From: Russula earlei
Taxonomy: Eukaryota > Basidiomycota > Agaricomycetes > Russulales > Russulaceae
Direction of reading: 5' to 3'
Assembly: GCA_025769875.1 (NCBI GenBank)
Contig: JAGFNK010000151.1
Location: 45,414 to 109,413 of the forward strand
Length of the DNA stretch: 64,000 bases
Shown here: positions 1 to 18,212 of the stretch, piece by piece
Layout of the letters: every line of letters begins with the position of its first letter
Position numbering within the stretch: position 1 is the first letter of the stretch
Program-made: the position numbers and the translations under genes
Notes under the pieces: model-generated
The model's input: the letters and a program-made list of their open reading frames with translations, nothing else
What the model was told of the DNA's origin: nothing
Databases searched by the model: none

Positions 1-314
1 TTATGTAGGGACATAGATCCAACGCCGATGCAAGTAGTCTTAAGTTGTTCCCACTTGAGTTTACAGGTGTCGAACTTGGTGTTATCGCTTATCTCTGCGT
101 ATATATCTTTCTGGAGATGGAGCTGGAAGACACCTAACAGTATGTCTTCTTCAACATCCCAATTGCTATCTCCAGAGGGTTTTGTATCGATAAGATGACG
201 CCGGAAACCATTCATTCGGGTAATGGCCTCAAAGCGAAATGACCAAGTAGTCCAATTTGATGAATCTAAGATCTCCAGGGGCGTTCCCGAGGGGATAGTG
301 AATGTGGGTGCCAT
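1..314 (-). CDS. Copia-type Gag, N-terminal part (runs off the window)
   Basis: An open frame starts at an ATG at 314 and is still open at base 1, giving about 104 residues. It reads like the N-terminus of fungal Copia Gag proteins: a 'LDSSNWTTWSFRFEAI' segment followed by an acidic helix-rich stretch. Such proteins package the element RNA into virus-like particles. The assignment is supported by the layout upstream on the same strand, where a candidate primer-binding site and LTR lie in the expected order. The rest of gag and all of pol lie outside the window. Family call by motif resemblance only. Confidence 0.6.
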   Translation of the reverse strand, partial: MAPTFTIPSGTPLEILDSSNWTTWSFRFEAITRMNGFRRHLIDTKPSGDSNWDVEEDILLGVFQLHLQKDIYAEISDNTKFDTCKLKWEQLKTTCIGVGSMSLH

Positions 315-543
315 ATGATGTAATGAGGTGAATTGCCAATCCGGACCAGCGGAGCAATTGTAGCCAGATCAATTAGAGATCAAATCAGTATCTTTGACGC
401 GTGATGTAACTGCACGTGCGTCAATCCTTTGGTTCCAGGGGCCAAGGGAGTAAGATGTCGTCTGATAACAGAGGTTTGTGGGGAAGGGAGGTGTTATAGG
501 AATAAACGTGTGTGGTGATCTCTGTGGATTTTAGATATGGGCA

Positions 544-555
544 GGGCCCATAACC
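544..555 (-). other. Candidate primer-binding site of the Copia element
   Basis: On the minus strand the 12 bases read GGTTATGGGCCC, directly after the LTR end CAACA. This resembles the primer-binding sites of copia-like elements that prime from an internal part of initiator tRNA-Met. It lies between the LTR and the gag start, as expected. The tRNA match is from memory. Confidence 0.45.
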
Positions 556-1037
556 TGTTGAAAATAGACGCAGTATGTGTGATTAGATAGCAGCAGATGA
601 TAAGATCGCAGGCAGATCTATCAGACAATAGTTCAGTTTGGTTGACACAAAACTAATATAAATAATGTACCTATCAGACAATAGCTACAACGTGTCGTTA
701 GTACTGTGAGATAAGATGTCATAGTGTAAATACTCACTTCAGTTTGGTTGACACAAAACTGAAGTGATCTACATACTTTGTGGCGTTCTTAAGTACCTGA
801 GACCTGCCACTAGATGCAGTACAGTTAACTACTATCACGGATCACTAAGTAAGTCCAAGGATCAGTTGTAAGTAGCTACTGATTGTCCTAAATCACTCTA
901 TCAGTGTAACTAACAGCGTGCTGCAGCGTATGAGCTGAGCCAGTGATGCCCGGTCCGGGTGATCCGACGCGTCAATGCATCCGAGTTGTGATCACATCAC
1001 AACACACCTGAGACTCTGGGCAGTGCAGATCTCAACA
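556..1037 (-). repeat. 5' LTR of the Copia element (outer end approximate)
   Basis: The inner end (CAACA on the minus strand) is fixed by the adjoining primer-binding site. The outer end is placed at TGTTG near 1037 because it mirrors the inner end, but another TGTTG near 1004 is possible. The partner LTR is outside the window, so no target duplication can be checked. It contains a hairpin (12-bp arms at 734-745 and 756-767, 10-nt loop) and a degraded copy of it about 106 bp away at 632-654. Confidence 0.45.
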
Positions 1038-1219
1038 ATCTAACCTAAAGGAAGCTTTGCTATGTACAGTATTAGTTCTAGAAAAGAAGTAAGAGAGTGT
1101 GGTACTGACCTCAGTCTTGTGTGTGAAAGACTGAGGGAAAAAACGAACGACAACTAATTCGAATATTTACACGTATGGTCCGGCTTTGTCCATACACACG
1201 CCACTGGGTGGCTGCACGT

Positions 1220-1731
1220 CCAACATATCTATCACACCCTGGCTCTCTCCTTCCATGATCACCACTCACAGCCAGTTCCAGTTCCACTCTGGTACTTGTT
1301 ACTTGTTTGGACTATACTCTTTGCCAACTTCATTCTCAAACTCAGTCAACTCATCTCCAAGCTCCTCTCTCACTCTTGAACTGGATTGTTCAACAGTGAG
1401 TCCTAACATTGATAACAAGGTTATGACTTGTTCTCTATTTAGCAGCTCCCTTGTAGTATATAAGCACTCAATAAAGTAGCAGACTGTCTGCAGACTGTCC
1501 ATTTGATTTGTGGCACTCTATTACCAAGGGTACTCCTTTGTGACTGCTATCTAGTAACACCATGGCCCTCTCCTTCTGTGATCACCTCTCACAGCCAGTA
1601 CCAGTACCTCTCTGGTACTTGCTACTCATGTGGACCAAACTCTTCACCAACTTCATCCTCAAACTCAGTTGACTTGTCTCCAAGCTTCTCTCTCACTCTT
1701 GAACTGGATTGTTCCATGGTGAGTTCTGACA
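1220..1731 (+). repeat. Two head-to-tail 3' fragments of an 'A/B' family LTR
   Basis: The stretch 1220-1408 matches the 3' end of the LTR family seen whole at 55220-56016 and 59726-60687. The stretch 1409-1731 matches the same LTR from its TATA region to its 3' end, including the run AGTATATAAGCACTCAATAAAG near 1456-1477. Both are in plus orientation and directly abut. The short open frames here come from the LTR and I do not consider them genes. Confidence 0.6.
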
Positions 1732-2100
1732 CAACCCTAATATCAGTATTAAGGTCTTCAGTGTCACCTTATAGTTCATTCTATTAGAGTCAGTCTAATA
1801 ATATGTTCCAGGGTCTATAGTATCTCCATTAGCATTCAATATAAGGACCTTAGGGTCATCCTAGAGGGTCTTTAGAAGGCCTCTAATGTTGTCCTTTACT
1901 GCTGCATAGAGTGCCCATAAAGTAAGGCTTGCTGTATGTCAATTGTGCTTAGAATCAATTGTATGACAATGCACATGTGATATTGTGGACACCTCTGCTC
2001 ACCTGTTTGGGTCATGTAAACAGGTGGCACCATCGAGCCCAGTTTTCCTCTAATATGACAGGGTCCTTCAAGGGCCCTCTCTGAGAAATTGTTCATGACA
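1732..2100 (-). repeat. Inverted 5' half of the same 'A/B' LTR
   Basis: Read on the minus strand from 2100, this begins TGTCATGAAC and follows the 5' half of the LTRs at 55220 and 60687. It includes the shared segments around GAGGGCCCTTGAAGGACC and GTGATATTGTGGACACC on the respective strands. It faces the 3' fragments at 1220-1731, so the locus is a rearranged composite. It has lost CpG sites that LTR B (59726-60687) keeps. Confidence 0.6.
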
Positions 2101-2813
2101 CTGAGGATGTCCTCCACTTTGTTGTAGAGCATTTCTAAGAGCCTGATATGTATCATTTAGCATGGTGGTGTTTGCTCTGCTGACTGAGGTTGGTGCTGTG
2201 GTGGTGACTGACATCATGGTGGCAACAGTAGTCACTGGTTGGGTGGCTGTAGTATTGGCCATGACTGTGGCCATGGTGTTTGCTCTCTGATAGGCAAGCA
2301 CTAATATTAGTAGGTTACTGGTGAAGAAGACAGTAGGGGTGAGGGTGTCATTGTCATTCAATCTGATGATGTCTGGTCTGAGTTCATCAGGGATAGGCAT
2401 GTTTCATATCTGGTGCTTGATACTGGTTTCCTCTTTGATAGTTCATCAGGAAAAAACGAAAATGCTATGTAGCGCTATATAGCTACCATAGCGTCTGTAG
2501 CAACTTTACAACCATCGAGGTTTCATGTCTACATAGCAACCACCAAACTCTATATAGCTGCCACCAGGGTTATATAGAGCACCATTGACTACATTTCTTC
2601 CACCAATGCTACATAAATCATACAATGTTATATCAACAACATAAATGTACATTTCTTCCCATCATCAACCATACCTATGTAGCCAACCACATGCTTATGT
2701 TCTACTGATTACAACATTGTTATGATAAACAACTCAGGCACTTAAATTCACACAAATGTCAGGAAACAATATATATTTCACATATCAACGCTAACTAATT
2801 TTTTGAACTACAG

Positions 2814-3706
2814 TCAGATACTCGCCTCCACAGTGCTGTTCCAGCTCTCACGTGCGGCACTTCTTGGGACTGCACCCGTAGCCATTGTCGTCATTTGCAT
2901 ATGCGTTCTAAGTGGTGTCTTGTCGCTCCATATGTCCATTTCTCCCCCCGAGCACTTGACAAAAGGCCGGAGAGTATGAGAGAGTGCACAAAAACGAAAA
3001 GGAATAACGCACCTGTTCACTGTTCATTGGCCTGTGCCTGGGAGCGAGGGCCACCTTCTCTCGTTTCTTGGACTTGGACAGTGGTGTCGGTGGCTTTGTC
3101 GCGGTAAGAGGAGGCATCAAGGATGATGCAGAAGATGGCACCAGGGTACAGGTGAGTCGAGACGTGAACGTGTGTTCAACGTTTTGAAGCCGCGCGAAGC
3201 CTGTGCAAAGGAAAGCAGAGGGGAGTGACAAAAAAACAAAAAGCGAAGGAAAGGGTAACGCACAGAATGCGTAAGACACTCATTGAAGATGCCAAGCATG
3301 GTTGTACTTGTCACTGTGACAGTGAGATTGCACAAGTAAAAGGAAACCTGAAACACACATTGGCGAGACCTAGGGAATGGGTCACACTTTCATTTTCTGT
3401 GATGTGCCCATCCCCTGAAATACCATTTCCTGCGTGCGGGAGCTTGATTTTGGTTCAAGCATACTTTACCTTCAAGCAACGTGTGTTTTCCCCCGCGTGC
3501 GATTTTAGTTAAGTTGTTTGTGTGCATTTTTTTTCTTTCACTTAAATACAAGTCCTCTCATATGTCATTGTCGTCCCCATCGTCACCACTGCAGTAACAC
3601 AGAAGAAGGGAGTGAGAAGGCAGCTTGAAGGCCAACAAGAGGCTGTTTAGTAGGAAGGAGAGGGGAGATGATGAGAGAGTGCGTGAAAACGAAACAAAAA
3701 ACGCAC
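2814..3706 (-). pseudogene. Spliced ORF fragment with three look-alike introns
   Basis: On the minus strand three segments look like introns: 3643-3706, 3201-3263 and 2955-3012. Each begins GTGCGTT and ends in AG after a pyrimidine-rich stretch. Two of them share a further block resembling CACTCTCTCATC. Joining 3013-3200 to the stretch below 2955 keeps one frame to a stop at 2814: a Ser/Pro/Lys-rich piece, then about 46 residues. I do not recognise the protein and could not make a clean first exon. It may be a host gene fragment captured by the surrounding element. Confidence 0.3.
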
Positions 3707-4918
3707 CCACGGAAACAACATGGCATGGGAAAACTCGAAAACTCGAATGACTTGGGTAATAGCCAGTGAAAACTTGATGAAACTGGCAGCTTGAGAGTCT
3801 TGAACTGGGACCATGGGGAAGGAAGGGTGGGCAGGAGAGGGGAAAGAGGGGAAGAATGATGGCAAAAGAAAATGAACACGATTAGTAAAAACAAAGAGGC
3901 TGTCGTCAAAAAAGGTTTGAAGTCGACAAGTTGCACATGTTGGCCTTTTTTACCTTGTGCCTTGCCATCACATATGTCAACATCCCATTGCATAGTCACA
4001 TAGACAAGCAAGCAGCATTTTTCATGTGTGACCACTCTCACTTGCATGTTCCCCATGTGCTCTCTCCCCTCTCCTCTCCTTTGCACTGTAAGGTGAGTTG
4101 TGGGCTTGGACGTGGATCACAGTGGACTGGCCAATGCTGACCAAGCATCACCCACACCCACCGTGAGAGACAAGTCAACAGCCCGAACACTGCGTGCCCC
4201 ACAACTCCCACTCTCCCACCACCATGTCACACACACAAGCACACCACGCCCTCCACCTCTCACCTCCGATGCACACACTTGCTCCTCCACCTCCGACGTC
4301 ACTACCACCCACACACACCCATACACATACCCCCATGCTCACCCCCACATGCACGCTCACTCGCCCGCACGCCCGCCACTGCCTCATCAGGCAGAAGTCC
4401 TCAATGCTCGAGACCTGGCTGACCACCCCTTCACAGCATTTCAGCCACGCCGACTAGTGCCCACTCATTGCTACAGCCCCCTTTACTATACCCTTCCAAA
4501 GCCTAGCTTCGTTACACCTGTCGCCTCAACGCCACGATCACACACGTCCATACCCATTTATCTCAGAATACATTTCCCTATCTTTAGCTACCTTCATTCT
4601 AGGATACCATTTAGTCTAGCTCCAGTCCTAATGTACATAAAAACCAGCCTTTGTCTCTAGGACGAAGGCAAGAAAGGAAGGAAATAGAAAGAAAGAAAGC
4701 AAGCAAGAAACCCTTTTACCCCCACTTCGACCGACTTGCGCATGTGGCCACCTCCCATCAGGAGAGGAGAGGCAAGAAAGAAAAACAGTGTCATCAGGGG
4801 AGAAGGAGAGGGGGAGGATGGGAAAGGGGAGAGTGGGTTGGGGAGGAGAGGACAATATGCAGCATAGCATGGCCAATCAGTAAGGCTCGATAGTGCAATA
4901 TAATTATAATAACCAATA

Positions 4919-5018
4919 GTCTCCATAGAGCAATGTAATGAACAATTGTCTCCATAGTGCAATGTAATAAACTGATTGTCTCCATAGTGCAATGTAGTAA
5001 ACTGATCATCTCCATAGA
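4919..5018. repeat. Minisatellite, about 30-bp unit, 3+ copies
   Basis: Three units starting GTCTCCATAG (4919, 4948, 4978) and a partial fourth (5008) repeat with a 29-30 bp period and a few base changes. A weaker copy may precede them. The tract lies just inside the right end of the 2.8-kb element. Confidence 0.75.
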
Positions 5019-5233
5019 CAACCAGAATTTCTGTCATCCTACATAGTGATATGTAGACTTGATTTCATCTACTGTGCCTCCATAAATATAGTCATAAACT
5101 ACTGGAACTACATTGAGCAATATAGACTTACTATGATGCTATAGAGCACTACATAGTATGTTGTTGTGCTATGGTGTCTATGGTGTCTACAGAATTAAGC
5201 GGTGTCTACGGACCGGACCGGTTTTTCCTGATG

Positions 5234-6060
5234 TTTTGACACTGGCTGGTTCTGATTATTTGTCATCTGTGGTTTCTCCAGCTTGAGGTTGATTGAGGTC
5301 ATGTTGTAATTTGATGTTCTACTGATTGAGGTCTTCTTGCTCTTCTCCTAGGTAGCATCAACCATTTTTGTCTTCAAAGATTTCATACCAAGTTTCTGCT
5401 CTGTAGTAGACTGGTACAGTCAGATCATAGAATACTTGTCCTCCTGATGGATGAGTGATGGAGTAGCCATGTTCTCTTCAGGTCCAACCCAGAACAATCA
5501 ACTGCTGAATGGTGTGGTGAGCCTATTCTGCACTGGCAGCTAGATCTGTTCTCTGTGTGACAAAGCCATGGTAAAACAAAGTCAAGTCTAATGTCACCAC
5601 CATCTGGTACGATGATGAACATTAGACTCATTGAGTGTTAGATGCAGAAGTAACTGATAGTCAAGCAGTTATGAGAAGGAAATGAATCAATTGTCTGGTG
5701 AGTAGACAAGAGATTCAACTTGGCTTCCTAACAAGACCATTGTACAGTTTATACACCTGTTAGAGCACCCAGAACTTAGTAGTACATTTGAGAGATCAAG
5801 TTGACAAGAATGAGAAAGAATCATAGGGGCACTTCAACATGGTAGAGGAAAAGGCAAGTAGCTACTATGTGCATCCAGACAATTCAAAAAATTACCATTC
5901 TTGGCCCTTGCCCTTATTGTTCTTGCCCATTTGGGCATGCAATATCACTAACCCTTATGGGTATGGTGTTCACAGGTACAGGTATGAGTTTGGGGAAAAA
6001 ACCCCAAGGGTTACCCATGTCATACCTTACCATAGAGGCAACCCATGACTTGTGTTGACC
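5234..6060. repeat. Repeat-derived DNA shared with the right arm
   Basis: The stretch about 5640-5900 resembles 54630-54820 in the same orientation. Both contain GACAAGAGATTCAACTTGGC and, further on, a GAGGAAAAG-CAAGTAGCTACTA segment. The stretch 5920-6060 is full of short palindromes around GGGTTACCCATG-like words, typical of decayed transposon ends. No convincing gene is present. Confidence 0.5.
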
Positions 6061-8100
6061 TACATAACCTACCCTAGGTTATATATAAACATGGTCTTGC
6101 TACAGCAAAATCACATTTTGCTGATGACACCCACCGTTAAGGGTAGGAAGACACACAGGGGACTACAAGAGCGATTCCCGGGCAATGTCCCCGGCCCAGT
6201 GCAGTGTCCATTCAACATCACTCGCACCGCTTCAGGATCTCCTCCATCTCCTACCTCCAATACCAACGTGCTTGACAGTCAGCACTCTTCAAAGGCGATT
6301 GGAGCCGGAAGTTCGAGGGTTACCGCAGTTAAGAGACACTTGTAATGGTGCAACCCATGTATGAGCAGTACTGTGGGGTGTTCTACAACCCCGAGATGCA
6401 CCTTAACAGATCCGAAAACAAAAATATGGATGAGGGTGCGACCTTACGATGCCCCGCGGTGTGGGACACAACCGCTTATCTTTGCAGAGTCATGCACATG
6501 GCTGCTAGGTGCAGCCATAACAGCATTACATTCTGGAACAAACATGACATCATGATGTCTGCGTACACTTAATTGCTTGACAAATCATGACCCTTCTGTC
6601 AAGTGGAACAAGAGTGCCAGGGAAATGATGCTGATGACACAGAGTCGTTTGGTGGTCACCGAGCCCAATCTATAACTCGTAAGCCGAGCAACACAGGAAG
6701 GTTGTATGGCAAGTCAGCATAGGAGTGAGGATAAAGAGGACCACACCGGAAATTGTTGGCTGGGGAGCTGTCCATTTGGTAAGGCAACCTCTCGAAAAGG
6801 AATGGCAAGGTTGGGAATAATTAGAAGTAAGGCGGGGAAAAAAGGACAACAGATGTGTGGTGGTGACCCTGCCGGGCCAAGCATTCGGCGCTGCTGGGGG
6901 AACGTCACTCTCTGATGCAACAAATGGGCATTTTCATTCAGGGTGTATACTAAACTTGTTGTCCCCATTGAGGTGCGATCGGTTACCCATCTTGAAAAGC
7001 TACTGCAGTGTACTGCCCGATGTCACGATGAGAGACAGAAGGTAACCCACTTGGGCCTGCGAGAGCTGTGCCAGTCACGGTGAGATGTAGCTTCCCCAGG
7101 CTGTGCTGTCGCCACACGTACGAGCCAGCTTACTCAGGTGCCCGGGCTGCTGGACCGTGAAAACATCGAAGCTACTCCCATCCCCGAAGGAGTGTCCACT
7201 CTTTATGATCACGATATAGATGATAGCCGCCTGTAACAGGAAGGCGATGACGAGGCAATCCTGTCCTGTTGGTGTATCATGTCCAATGAGTATTTGGTCC
7301 CGACGCCAGTGTGTGTTCAGGCTGTGATACGAAGCGGTCAACAAGTGTGCTCAACGAAGCTGGCTGTGAAGATACGAAAGTGGACCAAGCTTCTCAATCT
7401 TTACGACCTTGTCATCGTGTTCGAGGACGTGCTCATTGTGGACTGCAGAGACTTGATGCATCAGAAGGTCGAATGGCAGAGATGGGATGAGGCCGAACGT
7501 ATCATGACACCGGACTCTTTGTACGAAACCATCCGTTCTGGTTTACCTGATGGGTGTGCTGCCTGCCGTCTGCCGTCCATAGAACACACGAGTGTGTTTC
7601 TTATGCAACATAGTGGATCGAATACATTCGAATTCAAGATCATATTATCAGCGCCCGAAAACTTTAAAGCATACAGAGTCGGAGTGCCGGTTCTCGGTCG
7701 GGACCAGTGTGGTGACCTGGGGCTGCGGACCTCACCACTGTTGTACTAGTACTAGTGCGGGCGGTTGGCCACCTCTCATTACCATACACACAGCGTACTG
7801 ACCTGCAGGCGTCGGCGATCCGTACAGACTTCGTAGCGATGCCACTGGTAGCCGTACTGTAGCCCTGAAGGACGGGAGAGGTGGGTACGGTTGTTGGTTC
7901 CTGTCTTGGCTCTGCGGTGCGACGTGGCGTACCTGGAAGCTGTCATGGGGGTATCGATAAAGTTTGGCCAAAGCGGCCCTGTTCGTTTCGTGATGATCCC
8001 ATGTATTGATGGACAAACGAGTGATCGGAGATCATCGGTTTTGATTGCGGCGAGCGACGAGCTGGACAACGGTTACCTGTGACACAAGGGTTCATTTCTT
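6061..8100. other. Unresolved region; weak spliced ORF on the minus strand
   Basis: GC content rises here compared with the repeat arm. On the minus strand an ATG at 8069 opens a frame of about 45 residues to a plausible GT-AG intron (7865-7932), and a second open piece runs to about 7803. Another minus-strand frame at 7075-7344 contains a hydrophobic segment. On the plus strand a 156-residue frame (7279-7749) overlaps them. I recognise none of these and cannot join them, so I do not call a gene. It may be a broken gene. Confidence 0.2.
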
Positions 8101-9141
8101 GCTTGACCGGAGCAGTTCAATTGATCGCTCCGCAAGAATACTGAGAGCCAAGACTGCTGCAAGCCATAGGCTCGGAGTGCCACACAAAGTACCGACTACT
8201 CATGCAGGGGCCTGTGTACACTAAACAGCTAGTGTTTCAACACCCCACCCCCCCTTCTAACCTGTCTAGCTATCTGGGGTGATTATAAATCGTCCTTCGA
8301 TGGTCACAAGAACGGGTCGATTCTCAGGCTCTAGTTTTGCCGATTATCTTGGTGACCTCATGCTTGCATGGCGACGGTGATGTGTAGAAATCACGGGTTG
8401 GAATCTCGCAATGAGGCGGGCCGAATAAACAAATGTTGAGCGTGTTGAGCTCTTCCAAAGATATGCGAACATATTGTTTCACAACGGTGAGGTGGCGCCG
8501 AGAGCGACAACTGGTGAATCACATTACGGCACATCTTCCGTGAAGGTGTGGCCCATGGCAATCTGTACTATGACGACGGGACATAGACTCGACCACAATG
8601 AACGTGAATCGAATGTGGAACACATCTGAGACGGGATTCTCACGGGAGAGCGGGTGTTACCGTCACATGTCACGTATGGTCACTGCCTTGGAAAAAGAAA
8701 AAAAAAATGATGGGAAGGAGCACAGGATAGAAACAAGGAGATAAGGTTCGCGATCAGTGAGTTGGCGGTGCTCGAGCGAAAAGGTGGGTACTAAGGAGAG
8801 ACAACAAGCCGACAAGGCGTGGGAACTTCCTAATAAAGCAAACCCTTGACCCTAGTGGAAAACCCTGGGCCCAGCTTGTGCGGAAACCCTGTGCCCAGAT
8901 GCCCCGTTTTAATCCAACGCGCTTTCTCTTCCCAACCAACCATCGCCGTCCTCCTTTTCCTTTATCAACCACCAGAATTCGCCCCAACCCGTACGTCGCA
9001 GTACCCCGCTCCCCCCATCCCGCTCCCGCGCTTTTCTCACCTAGTCCTCCTTCAGAAAAGTTTTCGACGAACAGTAGCCTTTCTGCAGTAGGCTATCCTT
9101 CTCGCTCTTCCACATCTTTTCGTTGATCAACGCGAACAGGT
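8101..9141 (+). promoter_or_regulatory. Upstream region of the first 14-3-3 gene
   Basis: No gene is seen. From about 8930 to 9110 the plus strand is rich in C and T, as is usual just upstream of transcription starts in filamentous fungi, and it leads straight into the 14-3-3 start codon. I found no convincing TATA box. Confidence 0.4.
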
Positions 9142-10086
9142 ATGCCCGAGTCGCGTGAAGATTCCGTTTATCTCGCCAAGCTCGCCGAGCAGGCCGAGCG
9201 CTATGAAGGTCCTTGCTGCCACTATCCAAGTTGATTCCGCGCGACTAACTCGTTCCGCTCGCACCCTTTAGAGATGGTGGAAAATATGAAGCGGGTCGCT
9301 TCGTCTGATCAAGAACTCACGGTCGAGGAACGTAACTTGCTTTCCGTTGCATACAAGAACGTCATTGGCGCGCGCCGCGCATCCTGGAGGATCGTGTCTT
9401 CCATCGAGCAGAAGGAAGAATCTAAGGGCAATGAGGCTCAGGTGTCAATGATCAAGGGCTACCGCGAGAAGATCGAGTCCGAGCTTGCGAAGATCTGCGA
9501 GGATATTCTTGATGTCCTCGACAAACATCTTATCCCCTCGGCTGCTTCAGGCGAGTCAAAAGTGTTCTACCACAAGATGTGAGTGTGCAAGCTCTGTATC
9601 ACTCCAGGCGCTAATGTTGCGTTGTGTCCTAGGATGGGTGACTATCACCGTTACCTGGCTGAGTTCGCCACAGGCGACAAGCGGAAAGATTCTGCAGACA
9701 AGTCCCTTGAAGCTTATAAGGCTGCTTCCGACGTTGCCGTTACTGAGCTACCCCCAACACACCCTATTCGTCTTGGTCTTGCCCTCAATTTCTCCGTCTT
9801 TTATTATGAGATTTTGAACAGTCCCGATCGCGCGTGCCATCTCGCCAAACAGGCATTCGATGATGCCATTGCCGAACTCGACACACTTTCTGAAGAGAGC
9901 TATAAGGATTCTACTCTGATCATGCAGCTGCTCCGGGACAACCTCACCCTTTGGACCTCAGATATGCAGGACTCAGGTTTGTAGTATTCGTTCATTCGCA
10001 GTAAGGATAACCTACTCATTGATGCGATGCCAGACAAACCAGCGGACAAGGATGATGCTGCCGATGCTGCCGGTGAAGACTCGTAA
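9142..10086 (+). CDS. 14-3-3 protein
   Basis: Exons 9142-9208, 9272-9578, 9633-9976 and 10034-10086 give 256 residues, normal for the family. 14-3-3 proteins form dimers that bind phosphoserine/phosphothreonine motifs on client proteins and act in signalling, cell cycle and trafficking. The model shows the conserved N-terminal '[19 protein letters not shown]', the '[21 protein letters not shown]' helix, the '[10 protein letters not shown]' signature and the C-terminal '[11 protein letters not shown]' with an acidic tail. The introns follow GT-AG and restore these motifs exactly. The start is the only ATG that gives the canonical N-terminus. A diverged paralogue lies at 23155-24206. Confidence 0.96.
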
Positions 10087-11569
10087 ATTTCAGGCGCGCT
10101 GTCGAACTGGCTGTTTGGTCTATTTGTCGTGACAACTCGGTTGTGAAGCACGCTTGCTTTTTCTTTCTGTCTGCATTTCCTCCTCTTCTCCCATACTCCC
10201 ACCCACCCCTCGCATCTGCCATCCAACGTACCACTTTTTTCCCCGTAATTCCACTTGTCGGTTATTCACTTATCAGTGTGCGAGAAGTTTAAAGTTGGCG
10301 CGTCGTTCTTGTCCCAAGTGTTTTGCGTTCTAAATGAAATGAAGATCCCACACTTGGGTTCAAGTAATCAATTTCCATGACCGCCGATTGCCCGGATGTG
10401 TGAGGACGTGTCCGAATTGGTTTGATTGGATCATATTTGCGTTTGCTGAGCGTCGAACAATTCGAAGTGAATCACCCGGTATCTAGTTGTTCAATTAGCG
10501 CCTGAAAGGTTGAATATGATTTTCATGCTAGCACGGTTCGACGGGTTGGTGGCCCGACTCCGAGAAAGGAAAGTCGTCCGGAGCCTGGGCCGCGGACGGC
10601 GGCGCGGTGTGGTGTGGTTGGGTTGACGTCAAAAGGACAAGAGTGAATTAGATACAGTAGTTGTGGCAACGTGCGAGTTACAAGAGCCTGGGAGGCTGGG
10701 ATGGGTAGAGATACAATTCAGCGTCCAGATTGGTTAGGCTCCGCTCCCGCCAGTGGCTGGTGCTTCGAAAGAGCGATGGCCACGTTGGTAATTGGATTGG
10801 AATCGATCCGATTACGGACAGGACAGACAGAGGTTGTTGGCACAGAGTACCCCTTTTATGGAAAGTGGCTGCCCGATCCGGCAGAGGGAGGAACAGGTTC
10901 CGGCGATCGCCTGCCATGGGCGGTCTGGGAATGGTTTCTCAAAAAATAGGCTTGTCTCCTCCTGTCTGTAAGACAGACACGACATGTGAGAGGGGAGGTA
11001 TTTTAAGATGGTGGGATGTCTCTCTCAGGGAGGGGATGGGGAGGTAGGTGCGGGCGCTTGGAGCGAACAGAGGAGGCCAAGAAGCTGAGTTGACTGACCT
11101 GAGCCGAGCCTCAAGCGCGGGCTTCTGTAATGTTGGGCCCCAGCGGCACCCGCGCTTACCCCTTTTGGGATGTGCCTGCGGAGGCAGATCTGACATACGC
11201 CCCCCTCAAGGCGACTCTGGAAAAATCGGCGGAGAACATGGAGCGTGAGAGGGTTGACATTAGAATGGTCTGAAATTATTTAAAAGGTGACCGGGATTGA
11301 TTTTGGATGAAATGGTAGGAGGGCAGGACGAGGCGAGGGAAATTGCGGAATGGTTCCCACGCCGAAGCAGTGCCCATCGTGGGTGGTGGCCAAATTCAAG
11401 GCCCGCTCGTGCAATCCACACGCAGGGCGACCACTTCGCTTCCTCCTCCACCACGACTCTGTGGTAGCCATCTGCCTGACCGCTACCACATACCAACTAT
11501 CATCTTGCGACGACCAGCTTCTCCTAGTTCTGTCTTAATCTATCTCTCTCTTTCTTGCGAATATTATCC
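10087..11569. other. Intergenic; no gene seen
   Basis: Short frames here have no recognisable content. A palindromic TGACGTCA (CRE/ATF-type site) lies at 10624-10631, and a C/T-rich tract (about 11440-11565) precedes the KDM5 start codon. Both are sequence observations without functional evidence. Confidence 0.5.
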
Positions 11570-17927
<6,358 letters not shown>

Positions 17928-18212
17928 TTGAACTGCACAATTTTCTTTGGTTTCTGTTTTTTTTGCATGCTTTTTGGCTCATTCACTTGTACTCATTGTA
18001 TTTATCCGTCGCTTCGAGCATAGAACTTGTAACATTCTCTTGCTTAGTTTCTTTGGGAGTCCTGCTCAGCCCAACACTCAATCACGGGAGACGGGGGAGG
18101 CGATTATGTGTGTATCGTGAGAACTACTCTTGTTAAACGAACCTCATCGACAAGGCGTCGGAAGGTGAAAATAAGAGGTAGAGAAGACAGGAGAGAAAGA
18201 GGACACTGTCGT

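Larger units (their letters stand above)
2444..5233. mobile_element. Putative non-autonomous element with inverted ends (2.8 kb)
   Basis: The left end starts CATCAGGAAAAAAC (2444-2457). The right end is its inverse, GTTTTTCCTGATG (5221-5233). Just inside, both ends carry related TATGTAG-GCT-TATAGC motifs in inverted orientation. No transposase frame is visible. The interior is GC-richer than the ends and holds a degenerate spliced ORF, a CA-rich low-complexity tract (about 4200-4390), a GA-rich tract (about 4670-4850) and a 30-bp minisatellite. I found no clear target duplication, so the exact ends and the class (TIR transposon, or something else that captured DNA) are unsure. Confidence 0.4.

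Noticed and set aside
1186..1787. Small plus-strand ORFs in the left arm as genes
   Set aside because: They recur in the LTR family of the right arm and contain its TATA region, so they are repeat sequence.
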